From NCBI RefSeq assembly GCF_009727055.1, contig NC_052360.1:68379103-68443102 (forward strand): DNA of 64,000 nucleotides. The letters run 5' to 3'. Under the pieces are notes generated by a model. That model was not told the DNA's origin and ran no database searches. It saw only the letters and a program-made list of their open reading frames with translations. Below, one piece after another: positions 12,411 to 24,269 of the stretch (positions within the stretch are counted from its first letter, which is position 1; the number at the start of each line of letters is the position of its first letter). The translations under genes and the position numbers were made by a program. Source of the stretch: Benincasa hispida (lineage: Eukaryota; Streptophyta; Magnoliopsida; Cucurbitales; Cucurbitaceae).

Positions 12411-12840
12411 GATAGGTGTTAGGAGAAATTTTCCGCTTTATATTATGAGTTTCAGAAGTTTTAAACATCTCTATATTTAAAATAGCTTTTGCTTCCGTTG
12501 GTTGTAATATGTATAAGTTATTTGCAAGTCTAGCAGAACAAATATGAACACCTCTTAAATAAACAAACACTTCATTATATTCAAAAGATACACTGTACAT
12601 TTTTCTAATACTCGCCAAGAATATAGGCCCCGGGCTTTTTTCGTTCGCCCTTACCCATCTATCATAAACATCCTGAACATTTTGGGTCGCCGTTGAACTG
12701 GGAACTGGAGGACACTCCTCTGTTAACACAAAACTCAAGTCATCTACTACTAATATTGTATTAATATTTGGTTTCCAATTGGAGTAACCCTCTCCGTTAA
12801 ATTTTTCAGAAGCGAGTAGTTGTATAATCGAGTTCGACAT
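12411..12840 (-). pseudogene. Copia gag N-terminus fused by deletion to the pre-integrase region
   Basis: The ORF starts at 12840 with MSNSIIQLLASEKFNGEGYSN, the standard start of this Copia gag group (target-tRNA-independent N-terminal fold, 'NGxNYxxWK'). After about 75 residues it reads VYDRWVRANEK and then jumps, near residue 80 (about 12600), to CSARLANNLYILQP and KRKISPNTYL, the zone just before the integrase zinc finger. The rest of gag, the zinc knuckle and the protease are therefore deleted. The single open frame across the junction is a deletion product, not a designed fusion. Confidence 0.8.
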
Positions 12841-15284
12841 TGCTGAAACATTTTAAACAAACTCTATTAAAATATGCATCTAAATCCATTTTAGCAAAAC
12901 TAATAAAGTACCCAATAAATTTTTGTTTATTTGCAATGATACTTAAGTGATTTAGAACAAGTGCTACTGTGGGGCAGTCAAGAATTCCTTCACAGAAGCA
13001 AGACAATTCTTGACCAAATACTATCATCTAGAATCACTCATATCCCAATAGTTCTTTTGGTTATCATTTTCGGTCAACACTTAGTAATTCTTGTAAGTGT
13101 GACCTGCCATTTCAGATCTTATAGGACGATATGAATATGCCTTCGAGAGAGAAGAAAATATCCAAAACGGAACTATAAGACCCTATTCATTTCACTGAAG
13201 CTTGGGTTGTTCCAAATCCTATGTTACAACCCTCCGTAGGGATCACCGTGGTTAACGACTAGCTAGTGCCGCATAAAAACGACAGCAGGTGCAACATAGG
13301 AATCTCACGGTTCAAACTAATGGAGGAGACCGTAGGACAATGTTGACACATTTCCTTCACCCACTTACTATAAACCACTTCCCTCATTCACCTTGTTATA
13401 GACCCACGCAAACACTTTCCGTATGGAGCAGTCAAGGTAAAATCGATAAGAATCCGAGCATGGATCTCACAGTGTGAACTCTTAAGGGCGTGAAAGCTAA
13501 TAACTATATATCAAATATATTGTTAATCTCCCATTGAAGTATTATAAATGTTTGGGTAATTTACTTAGGCATGACGACTAATTTCATACAACCTAAGTCT
13601 AAGTGGTTTATCCAACTATAACTCTTATAATTGGATTTAACCTACAATGTCTAGGTGATAAACCATTTTATTACATCACATCACTCACGCAAGTTCATAA
13701 AATTAGTTAACAACTCTTAATTGTTCGGTCATAATCCCCAGGTAGGAGGTGTTCTGTTAACCGTCAACTTAAGTACCCCCAACCTTAGACAGGTTTATGA
13801 ATCGATATGAGTTTTGTGACCATATTTTATAAGGCAACAAACTATTTTAACGATTAAAATTAGTTATTAACCTAAGTGAGCATGCAGCTGTTCTTTGTTA
13901 TGGATTTTAAACGTCTAACCGATTTTATAACAACTTACAAAATTTAGACATGCTTAACATCCATAACATTCAACAAAGGTATCTAATATAACTATTATAT
14001 TAAACATAACCCTAACATGCATACTATATATTATAACAATTATAACATACTGTCAATGCATGTAACAGGCTTCCTATGGTGGTGTTTTAAATCTACATGG
14101 CATACTGTATACATATACATGAATTTATTTATCACATACATCTCATGCATAAACAATTAAATACTAACTGTTATGGTTTTTGTTTTGGCATAAACAAGCA
14201 AACAGACAGCTAACTATTACAAACAACTTCATAACCATCTTTGAACCACTCGATCTACTCCGAACCGAACCCAAAAAACTTGAATCGGGCTGGACGAGTC
14301 TGAACCAGACCAACAAAGCCTGAACCGGACCAACCACAACCATTTGAAGCTGAACCAGATTAAACCTTGAGTAAACCGGTCGAACCGGTTACTCTTGGTC
14401 CAACCTCAATTTGCTGCTAAGGTCGATTGTGTAACGCCTAGATGTAATCGTTTAGTGTCATCGCTTGGGGTTGAGAGGAAGTACACGATTGCATAGTGTT
14501 TCTTGAAACCTGAACGATCGTTTAGTTCTATCGCAGTGCAATCACTTAGCTCCATCGTATAGTACTAAGTGATCGCATAACACCATCGCGCAACGCATTT
14601 AAGTTGTCGTTTAGTATCCGTCATAGCTAAAACGATCGTATAGCTCCATCATATAGAACATCATCGCATCATATAACATTTATCTACACGATCGTTTAGC
14701 TCTGCGACCAAACGAACGCTAAGTGCTATCGCGTAGCACTGCATCACATCGTTTAGCATGCATCATTGCTGAACGATTGTATAGCGCCATCATTTAGAAA
14801 CATCAACGAATCATCTTGTTCCAATGACAAAAACTAAACGATCGTGTAATGCTATCGTATAGCAAATGAACGCATCGCTTAGCTCCTGTAGGTACACGAT
14901 CGTTTAGCGTTCAACAGCACAATGACAAGCACATATTACTTAAAAGATCGTCTAGCTTTTCTTCTCATCGTGTAACGTCTGGAGCTAAAAGATCGTTTAG
15001 CAACTGGACCTCAGCAACAGATTTAAGCAGAATCTGAAAAAACTCGAACAGCAGTTCGACCTCCTTCGCTTGTTTCTACAATTACATCTTAATTTCAACT
15101 CTAATGACTCCAAATAAATTACAAACTCTTGCTAACACATAAATGCTCATCAAACAAGAGTCAATTACAAATTTAATTGAGAAATTAAAGAGAAGTAAAA
15201 TGCCAAAACAGAGAAAACCATAGCAGTGCATCAGTTTCATATATCTCATGAAAAAACACCCACCTCGCCAAAATTAGGCTGAAT
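12841..15284 (-). mobile_element. Copia 5' leader, with CGATCGTTTA-type motif cluster
   Basis: Untranslated region between the 5' LTR and gag of the minus-strand Copia element. It has no supported coding frame. About 14420-15000 holds more than a dozen variants of CGATCGTTTAG (e.g. 14517, 14690, 14896, 14994), also seen in the leader at 880-1330 and at 48690-48970. The 13740-14180 segment resembles 1-660 and the inverse of 49000-49380. The primer site should be at about 15278-15284, but only GGCTGAATT remains, consistent with a small deletion inside GGCTCTGATACCAATT. Confidence 0.7.
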
Positions 15285-16134
15285 TGAAAGAGTTAAACAA
15301 CATGCAGCAGAAGTTTCAAGGATCCATAAGCTTTCTAATTCATTAATTTTAATAAAAACTAGAGTATGCTCTTCTCAAAAAGTGGATTTTCAGAACATAC
15401 ATTTGATGAACTCTCCAAAAAAACGTTTGTTCAGTTGTTGTCTTCACTTGTTATCAATGTGAGCTACCTCAAAGCCTTCCCTACTATGCTATTGGAGCTT
15501 TAGGTAGAGTTGTGGGACTTAAGAATAGATTAAAGATGTGATGAAACAAGAAAAACTCACAGCAGCACAACTGAAGAAGACAACTTCTTCTTCAGAAAAA
15601 ATTTCTCTCGAAATTATGTATTCCCTTCTTCTCCAACAACTCCACACTTCTTTATATATAATAGATGAACATGCAAAGAGATGGAGTGCTTGGCATGCAA
15701 CTCATTCTTGGAAAATCAAAGTAGAAAAGATAATGCATTTTGTGTGAGCATAAAGATGATGGTAATGGAAAAAACCCATTTTCCATTTTGTATAATGTGC
15801 AAACGAATTTCCATTTTCTTTTTAAAACAAAAAATGATTTTAATTTAGAATTTTATTTTCTTAAATTAATTGCATAAATTAATTTTTGCACAATAATCAT
15901 CTTTATATATTTAAATCATATTTAAATATTTATTCTCTTGTTTCGTTTAATTTGAACGTTTAAAATTAATTTCTCAAGCTACCCTAAAGCTTATCCATTC
16001 ATGAGCTAGTAGGGGGACCTCGTAGACCTATAGATCATGGGTCCAACGATTCGAGATTAATCAACTAAACTCATTAGTCCGATCTAACCCTCATTCGTTA
16101 ACTAATGGGACACTGCACTATAGCCCATAGTTGA

Positions 16135-19011
16135 TGTAACGACCCGACTCCCTGGGACTTAAGTTAGGCCGTTACTAAACACATGCATGCGTGGAACTTA
16201 AAGCGACACTCTGTTGTGGTGAAATAAATTCTAATTAAATAAGGTAAATTTAAAAGACTTATGCATTTAATTTCAAATATTAAAAACAACGGTAGGGTGC
16301 CCATAAGTCATAAATGATAATAAATAAATCTGGAAGTGGTTATAAATAGTAAGTTTTAAACATCAACACCAAAAGCTAAGAAAAACATGAACAAAAAGTT
16401 TAAATCTCATGAGCGGAAGCATAAAATTTGTCCCAGTGGCTCGATCACGAATTCCACTTGTCATTCGCTAGTGCGTCCCTACTCTTACCTGAAACATAAA
16501 CATAAAGAGAAAGGGTGAGTATAAAATACTCATTAAGTAACCCCACTACTGGGGTCAGGCTAGGCATCTATGTCCTCTAGATGCCTACCCCTAGTGGAAC
16601 ATATAAACTGCTCTAGTCCTCATGGAACACATATATACATGAAAAACTTATTTCTATCGTATTATAGTTGAGTATGTCCACTATCTTTAATAATTCCCGT
16701 AGGACCCACAACCTCTGGTGAATCCCGAAGGAAACACAATTTCTTACATACGCATGGTTATGAATACACCTCTTTCGTATACACATAAACCCACTTAATG
16801 CGTACCTCTTTCGTACACATGGTTACGTATACACCTCTTTAGTATACACATAACCCACTGAAGGTGTACCTCTTTTGTATACCTGGTTAAGTATACACCT
16901 CTTTCGTATACACCTAACCTACTAAGTATGTACCTCTTTAGTACATCTAGTTATGTATACACCTCTTTTGTATACACATAACTCACTGAAGGTGTACCTT
17001 TTTCGTATACACCTAACCTACTAAGTATGTACCTCTTTCATACATCTAGTTATATATACACCTCTTTCGTATACACATAACCCACTGAGTATCTACCTCC
17101 TTCGTACACCCCAGATCCTTTCTATAAATGTAGGGATGCATACCTCTTTCGTACACTTGGTTAGGCATACACCTCTTTCGTATACACATAACCCACTGAG
17201 TATGTACCTCTTTCGTACACCCCAGTACCCTCTAGGTATGTATCACTTTCATATACACCAGCCTTAGTACATCTCTTTCATGTACTAGTGCCCTTGGACA
17301 TGCATTACTTTCATGCAGTCACATAGTCTGGAAAGGATAGGAGATTACATCTAACTTCATATTACATATAACATTCACCAAATCATGAATCCTCTAAAAT
17401 CTCCTCATCGTCAACCTCATGTTCATTAACCTCAACATAAGTATTTAATCTAGTTTTAAATGGACCAATTGTAGCACATCACTTTCATGCACTAAAATCA
17501 TGTAAACAATACAATATTCGAGATTTCGTTATATATCATACAGTTTACACATTCTCATAATAAATCGCATAACTATATAAATCAACAAATGTCTAATGCT
17601 CATCTAGCTTTAAGGCACTCCAATAGGAGTGCTACTTAACTCATAATTTAAGGGTCATGTTCAATCATCATTTAATATAACTCATAAAATTTCAAATCAA
17701 GCTCATATGTAATCATATTCCGATATTTTACCACATGCTCATATATCCTTCATAAGGAGTCCATCCAACCTCAAACAATCAAAATTATTCAAAGAAAAGC
17801 TGTTGCAGGATCCTCAATGTTAAATCTACAGTGTATCGCCTGGCACAAAAGCGATTCCAGTAGAAAGGTTACTTACCTTAGAGTTTGAGCTCAATCGAAA
17901 CAAATTTATCCCCTTCCTTGCTTAAAAAGAATCTTGAATCGAACCCTAAGTGAAAATCAAAATTAAACTCCAATCCTAAGAATATAACCCAAATAAAAAA
18001 TCCACATCAATACATCCAAAACACTTACTCAAGGTGTTTGCTCAAGTCGAACTACAGTCGAGCTTCAGACACGAAATTGACTGTAGATACACGCCGAATC
18101 GAAGGGTGTTACAAATTAACAAGAACCCAATTAAACTCACCAATTTCTCACAATCCTTGCTTGACAGTGACTCGGAACGACCCAATCTCCAATCCAAACT
18201 CCAATCACACTGAATTGTCAACAAAAAAAATATCGAAACTTAATGCGCATACAAGATATCCAAAACCCATCGTAAAAATCAATGAATAACATACCACTAA
18301 CTCCAACGTTCTGGCATCACCGACGACTGGTAACTTGACGACTGCAAAAATCAAGGCTGGGCGTTGATGGCTTCACGGTGGCTGGGGGCTCGAGTTCGTT
18401 GCCATCGATTTGAGCAGCGGCAATCCACAGTGGACGAGCGGCACCCCGACAGCGACGACGAACGACTGGGGAGAGACCTTGTGCATGTGGCTCAAACCAT
18501 CGACACGAGAAGGTAGGGACGACGTCTAACCTGGGGGTGGGTCTTCGGGCGGTAGAATGCGAAGGAATAATGGCGTGCATGAGGTGGATCTTCGGGCGAC
18601 AGACAGCGAAGGAAGAACCGCGTGCGCGAGGTGGGTCTTCGTTCGGCAGGCAAAGGCGGCTAGGGTTTTTCTCAAGGGGGGAGGGCCACACGGTAAGGAG
18701 GAAGAAGGAGAAGGAAGTTTTGTTTTTATAAAAGAAAATAATACTAATAATAATAACAATAATACTTAAAACTTAAAAAGGAAATAAATTAAACTTTATT
18801 TTATTACTTTCCTTATTTCACTTTATTTTATTAACTTCTTTTCTTTCCCAAAAAGTGAGATTAATTCCTGCCATAGATTTCTAAATCGAATAATTTTGTA
18901 AGGTCAAAAATTAAATTCTCGAATTTACACTTGAACTCCAAAATTCCAAAAAATGTCTTCCACTAGCAAAATTACTGAAATTATATAAAAGTGAAAATTC
19001 GAGGTGTTATA
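16135..19011 (-). mobile_element. Solo LTR, Gypsy-type, 2877 bp
   Basis: It begins TGTAACGACCCGACTCCC and ends GAGGTGTTATA (expected GTTACA with one change). It is flanked by perfect 5-bp duplications GTTGA at 16130-16134 and 19012-19016. No primer site, polypurine tract or coding domain is present, so it is an LTR without internal region. Ends of the form TGTAAC...GGGTCGTTACA are known from large Gypsy LTRs in dicots; on that basis orientation is minus. It carries a minisatellite (16740-17260) and a GC-richer stretch (18320-18700) whose overlapping ORFs lack homology and are not called as genes. Confidence 0.8.
16740..17260. repeat. Minisatellite inside the solo LTR (TACCTCTTTCGTATAC units)
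   Basis: Roughly 62-bp units, each made of two ~31-bp halves containing CCTCTTTCGTAYAC, alternate 'acataacccactgag' and 'tggttaggtatac'-type spacers for about seven to eight units. Degenerate half-units continue to about 17310. Confidence 0.85.
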
Positions 19012-19680
19012 GTTGAAATCCCCTCATTGTAAATATATTATGTCCACTTAATAACCATAATCAGTAAGTCGATACTTCACAGGTTGTTCATAATGACAGC
19101 TAGGTCAAAAATATCGTTTTACCCCTGTGACTACATCTTGTTCCTTAAGTTTCTACTGATCATCTAATGAATAATTATGATTCATAATCTCTATGAATCA
19201 AATCCTTTCTCTATCATGAGAAGGCGGGGCCCCGATTGTTCAAGACCTAGAGTTAGTATTTAAGAGAACAACCTATCTGCTAACCCTAAATAGAGTAGGA
19301 GTGAATTCCATCTTACAAGGCTATGTCCCCAGCTATTCATCCGGTCTTATCCCCAAAATGGTAAGCTTATTGAGCAGTGTTGTTGGATTACTCTCACCGT
19401 TTGCAAATCAAAAGATAATCCCGAATAAATAGGAGTTTATAGCTAGCTCAGGATTAAGATCGAGTTAACCTAGGTTATATAATAAATGAAATAGTCAGTT
19501 TTAACAGTAAACAATCATTATAAAGAAAAGTGACTATTTTCATGGTAAAGTCTATATGCAAACTCATTGCATGGGATGCCCCCACTCTCATGTCTCAACA
19601 TGAACAATTTGTGGATCAAATCGTTTGTAGCACCTTACAACTTCTTGTAACAACTACAAAGTGGGTCGCATCCAATAGTG

Positions 19681-19900
19681 TTAAAATTAGGGGGGGAGTG
19701 AAGAGGGAAAGAAAATCCGTTTTTTTCTTTTTAAAAGCAGATCCTTAATGTCGGTTTTAAACTAACATTAAAGGTATACCTACAATGTCGATTTAAAACC
19801 AACATTAAAGATCCGCTTTTTTTTTAAAAAAAATCAACATTATACATCCGGTTTCACTTTTTCCAACCGACATTAAAGCTCTAATCGACAAAAGGGAAAA
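19681..19900. repeat. CACTA-like subterminal repeat fragment
   Basis: Three imperfectly self-complementary units (about 19748-19777, 19783-19811 and 19838-19877) each pair an AATGTCGRTTT half with an AACATTAAAG half. Such 'ATGTCGG...CCGACAT' repeats are typical of CACTA DNA transposon ends in plants. No transposase and no clear CACTA terminus was seen, so this is a fragment or a guess by motif only. Confidence 0.4.
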
Positions 19901-21293
19901 CTGATCTAAAGTACTCTAATTAGGTTAATTACAAAGGATAAGTATGCAATTTAAAACAAATAAAAAGGGGAAGAAGAAATACAACCTTTGTACACTTTGA
20001 ATCTACTCCAAATTAGCTTCAATCTCCTCACGAACGGTTCATAGACAACCCCAAGAGTCTTCCCAACTATTCTCCGACCTTATAATGGGATGGTGGAATC
20101 GGATGAGTGATGCATTTGGAGAGGAAAAAGTTAAGTCTTTGGGAGAAAATTGTTATGAGATTATAACATAATCTCATCAATTTTCACTATGGCCAAGAGT
20201 CCTAAACCATCATAAATCTCTTCCTTTTAAAGGTCATTACATGAAAAATAAACAACTTTGCGTTTGATGAGAATTCGACATTCAGAAATCTACTAACTCA
20301 AAGTGAAATTTAGTGGGACAAATGTCTTCAAATGAAGACAACACTTAGTAATGCAAAAGTTGGCATTTCTCACTCACAAATGTTGGATCTGCCCACTAAC
20401 TTGGTCAATCGTCAAACTTTGACACTCAAAGTCTAAAGTCACAAATTTGACATTTTGACTTTCAAAGTCAAAAGTGAACAATTTGACTTTCATTGCATTT
20501 TTTACCTAGTCAACAATTTGACTTTTAATGCAATTTTGACCAATTTCATTTAATCTCAAAACTAATTCTAATTATCAATTTTAAAATTAAATCAATATTA
20601 AATAATGTAATTAATTTAATTTAATATTAAATCCAACATTAATCCCACTTAATATGAATCCCTATTTATAATCTTGAAATTTAAATCTTATTTAAATATC
20701 TCCTATTTTCGCTCTCTTTATGTTTAATTCACAATTAAACATTAGATTAAATATATTATATATATTTAATGCTTTGCTCCAAGAATCGAATTTATACACT
20801 TCAAATTTATTCACCACATTGTTCTATGGTTTAGTCCGATATAAGCTAGTAAGGGGACCTCATGGACCTACAAATCATGGACTCCAACGATTCGCGATTA
20901 ACTGGCTAAATTCTTTAACCTAACTAACGACCATTCGTTAACTACTAGGTCATTCCACTAAAGTGCAGTAGTTGCACTGCCCTCACTGTAGATATATTAT
21001 GTCCACTCGATAACCATGATTAGTAAGTTAACCCTTCACAGGTTGTTCATAATAATGACTTGGTCAAAAGATGTTTTATCCCTAAAATTACATCTTGGTC
21101 CTAAATTCCCACTTATCCTTTAATGAACAATTGGTTTGTGATCTAATCATTAAATCGAGTCTCTCTCGGGCCAATGAAATGGTGGATCTTCTTGTTCAAG
21201 ACTTGGAGTCAGCAGTTAAGGGAACAACCTTTCTACAACCCCTAAAAGTAGGTAGAAGTGAATTTCGTCTTGCACCATATGTCCCCAGCTATC
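19901..21293 (-). repeat. Copia LTR, left part (split by the Gypsy element)
   Basis: A more diverged member of the LTR family at 4433, 8122 and 15285. It shares the TAGTAAGGGGACCTCATGGAC block (20850), the 'taatgaacaattg' and 'tgtccccagctat' blocks. The left edge is approximate. It continues at 40591 after removal of 21294-40590. The retained parts total about 2 kb. Confidence 0.7.
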
Positions 21294-22945
21294 TGATAAT
21301 GGTAGACATGCACGTGATCATAGTACTAAGTTCTTAAACAATGTTGGATTGCGTTGATAGAATATGTTAAATTGCATCCATTAAGCGTAAACTCTACAAT
21401 ATTGTTGTCGCATGCATCCAACGCATTAGGACAGTTGATCTCTATATTTTTGTCTAGAATAATGCGTTAATGCAATACAAAAAATGCGATCATAGGAATA
21501 CATTTGTCGAGCGCAACTTCACCGCAAGACTTTGCGTTGATCGTGCTTGCAAACATCCACCTAAGAAGAATCACTGCAACATGGTGGGCGCATCCAGACG
21601 AAAGGACAATTAAGATCGATGGGATAGAAAGCTGACAGTAGTCGGATCCAAATTAAGTTGACAACCGATAACGGTCACAAAGTACATCTAGCTTTATCGG
21701 TGACAATTATATGGCACATCAATCAGGAATTAAAGCTATCCCATCTATACAGTTAGGAGAGAGAAGCCGCCTTTCACCTTTGAGGCCCTATAAATACCAA
21801 GTGCATTCTTCAGAGAAGGGGTTAAGCAGTCGATCACTTCATCACCTTACAAGTTCACACGTCTGTTCATAGTTTCCTTTTCCATTTCACAGTGGAGCTA
21901 GAGAAGAGTGGTGATGCCGGAGATCATCCAAGGCGGGACGAGAGAGAACCTTGGGGCGCAAGAGTAGAGAGCGGGTTGAGTCTCGCAAAAGCGAGAATAT
22001 CTTAAGAGCACAAGTAGAACGTGTAACACCTGGTAGTAAGAAATTGCTTCAGGCTCTTTACTATACTTGCATTGTTATTCTGTACTTCATCTTTTATCTA
22101 TCCAATGTAAGTTATATTTCTACGTCAACTCACTCTCTTAATACGCATGAGTAGCTAAACTAGTTGAATGGGTTGAGAGGAACTAAGCTGACATGATCTA
22201 GGAAGTTCATTGCTTGTGATTGTCTTGTTTTATGTTGTACAAAATATCCCTTTAGAGTTGCTCGAGAGAGAATCTAAAGAAAGAATCTAATGTCTTGAGA
22301 GAGCTAGGTTAGAATCTGACTTGAAAGAGCAGGATTAGGCCTGCATAAGAAAGAAATAGGAACTTAGAGATAAGCTCTATTTGTCAACTTGCATCGCATG
22401 CATCCTAGGAATAGGAATGATATTATGCGGTCGCATATTTGTGTGAATGTCATGTTGTCATCGCATAAATAAAAATAAAGGTTTATGTGTAAACCCTGTA
22501 GACTTATCGCATATTTATCGCATGCGTTCTAGCCTTAGAAGCCGTGGCATTCATGCCGAGAGGTGGTTTACTATTTTATGCATGTTGCATGATCACAAGG
22601 CATGAACGCAACCTAGGGAGTTTTAGCCAAAACCCTTCTCGACCCGTTCACCGCATATTCATCATATTTCCCCTTTCCAACTCTTTTTGAACTCTGCCGC
22701 ATTTATTACTATTTTCATTAACACAACAACAAACCAACCACCTTATTTATTTCACCGGTTACCAGAAGTTTTCAAAAAAATCTCTAACGCAACTATTTTC
22801 ACAAGTCCCTATGTTCGACCCTGGACTTACCAGGAAACTCAGAGGAATTTACACATGAATTCTGCTGGGGAAACTTGAGTGCACAACGTAATTCCATCAA
22901 CGCATATCATCATCCATTTTCCACATTTAATAAAATAACATATCA
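21294..22945 (+). repeat. 5' LTR of the Athila-like element
   Basis: 1652 bp, TGATAATGG...ATATCA. It pairs with 38936-40585 over its full length. Short ORFs inside (21951-22154, 22687-22878) recur in the partner LTR in broken form and are not genes. Confidence 0.92.
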
Positions 22946-22951
22946 AGTTTT

Positions 22952-22969
22952 TGGTGCCGTTGTCGGGGA
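22952..22969 (+). other. Primer-binding site (tRNA-Asp type)
   Basis: TGGTGCCGTTGTCGGGGA resembles the Athila primer site TGGCGCCGTTGCCGGGGA, complementary to the 3' end of tRNA-Asp, with two changes. It lies 6 bp inside the 5' LTR. Confidence 0.8.
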
Positions 22970-23115
22970 CTTCGGCAAAATAGTTGTTAACAGTAATTTT
23001 TGTGAATTTTTTGCAGAACTCTCGATCTCTGGCGAACTATGACCCGGAGATTGAGAGAAAATTTCGAAGGAGACTAAGGAACCGCCAACAGCAACCATAA
23101 TTCGATAAAGAAGAG

Positions 23116-24269
23116 ATGGCAGAGCAGCCTAGGAATGAAGCACCAAACAACAACAATGTCATTGCAAATCCAATTCTGTTGGCCAACGATCGCAATAGGC
23201 CCATTAGGGACTATACATCGCCAAACCTCTATGATTTCTCTCCGAGAATCATGAGGCCTGCCTTAGACAGAAGTAGAGTTGAAATGAAACCGGTGATGCT
23301 ACAGATGATCCAGGATGTAGGTCAATTCAGAGGAAGGCGTGGCGAGGATCCGCATGCCCACCTCCGAAGTTTTATTGAAATCTACAATACTTTTGTGTTC
23401 CCGAACATCTCTGCTGAGGAGGTTTGACTAACGCTGTTTCCATTTTCTCTCTGTGATCAGGCTAGGAAATGGGCATACTCACTCGAACCAGGAGTGATCA
23501 CTTCTTGGGAGCAGGTGGTGGAGAAGTTTATGAAGAAGTATTTCCCACCTACTGAGAAAGCGAGACGAAGAAAGCTTAGTACTAATTTTAAACAAGACAT
23601 GGACGAATCGCTCAGTGATGTCTGGGCGAGGTTTAAGAGGTTGGATTGAGATTGTCCACATAATGGGCTGCCAGACTGCCTTCAAATGGAAATTTTCTAC
23701 CACAGTTTGAATCCTGCTTAGCAGACCGCTGCCAATGCGGCAACAGCTGGTGGCCTGCTTGACAAGACTTATGATGAGGCGAAGAATATCATGGATCGCA
23801 TCTCCAAGCATCATGAAGACTAGAGGGAGAGTGACCAGAGATTATATCTCAAAGATTATGACGCAAATAACGGTGTTATTGTTTCATTGCAGAACCAAAT
23901 GACTGCAATGATGAATTTGATTCAAGGAATGATGATCAGCAGCCCAACACTGCAAAGTGGGCAAATCAACGCAATAAGTCAAAACACCGCAAGGTGTGCA
24001 ACTTGCGGTGATGGGCATACGATGGAAGATTGTTCAAAAACCCACAGTCTGTATATTTTGTAAAGAACAACCCTTTTTCTAACACCTACAACCCTAGGTA
24101 GAAAAACCACCCAAACTTTGCTTAGAAGAATCCACAATAAAACTTTCAATCTGTGGCACAAAAAGAAGGGCCACCAGGGTTCTTTCAACGCAGCAATAGT
24201 CAACAGAGAAACCAAGCAAGTAGCTCACAACAACTACCACAATCTTCTTCTCTAGAAGGCCTATTGAAG
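23116..24269 (+). pseudogene. Athila-like gag, N-terminal and capsid part (interrupted)
   Basis: Gag forms the virus-like particle. One frame from ATG 23116 reads RDYTSPNLYDF, RVEMKPVMLQMIQDVGQF, then a stop (TGA after AEEV), then LTLFPFSLCDQARKWAYSLEP, KKYFPPTEKARRRK, ESLSDVWARFKRLD and CATCGDGHTMEDC, a CCHC knuckle at about 23998-24036. In-frame stops occur near 23427, 23648, 23719 and 23821; two fit CGA-to-TGA and TGG-to-TAG. The minus-strand element at 24270 interrupts it, and the C-terminus resumes at 33460. The same gag type is encoded on the minus strand at 31234-32724. Confidence 0.88.

Larger units (their letters stand above)
8122..19680 (-). mobile_element. Internally deleted Copia element (minus strand)
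   Basis: The order on the minus strand is 5' LTR (15285-19680, interrupted), leader, gag start, integrase, RT, RNase H remnant, polypurine tract, 3' LTR (8122-9847). The IN-before-RT order makes it Copia. Two internal deletions are visible: one removes the gag C-terminus, zinc knuckle and protease (junction near 12600), and one removes the middle of RNase H (junction near 10130). The primer site next to the 5' LTR is truncated. The outer end of the 5' LTR is missing at 19680, so no target duplication can be read. It is non-autonomous. Confidence 0.85.
15285..19680 (-). repeat. 5' LTR of the Copia element, interrupted by a solo LTR
   Basis: Two parts of one LTR, 15285-16134 and 19017-19680, align end to end with 8122-9847 once the inserted 16135-19011 is removed. 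Its inner end starts TGAAAGAGTTAAAC. The outer ~200 bp (the minus-strand start of the LTR) are missing: homology stops at 'ccaatagtgtt' near 19680. Confidence 0.82.

Noticed and set aside
16740..17260. Regular repeats that could suggest a CRISPR array
   Set aside because: Units are contiguous with no unique spacers of constant length, vary in sequence, and sit in a plant LTR. It is a minisatellite.
18317..18769. Overlapping ORFs on both strands in a GC-richer stretch, minus one up to 124 codons
   Set aside because: They lie inside the solo LTR, have low-complexity Arg/Pro/Ser composition, and several overlap in different frames, which GC-rich sequence gives by chance.
23479..24215. Long minus-strand ORFs opposite the Athila-like gag
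   Set aside because: The plus strand has continuous gag homology through the same bases. The minus frames have no motif.
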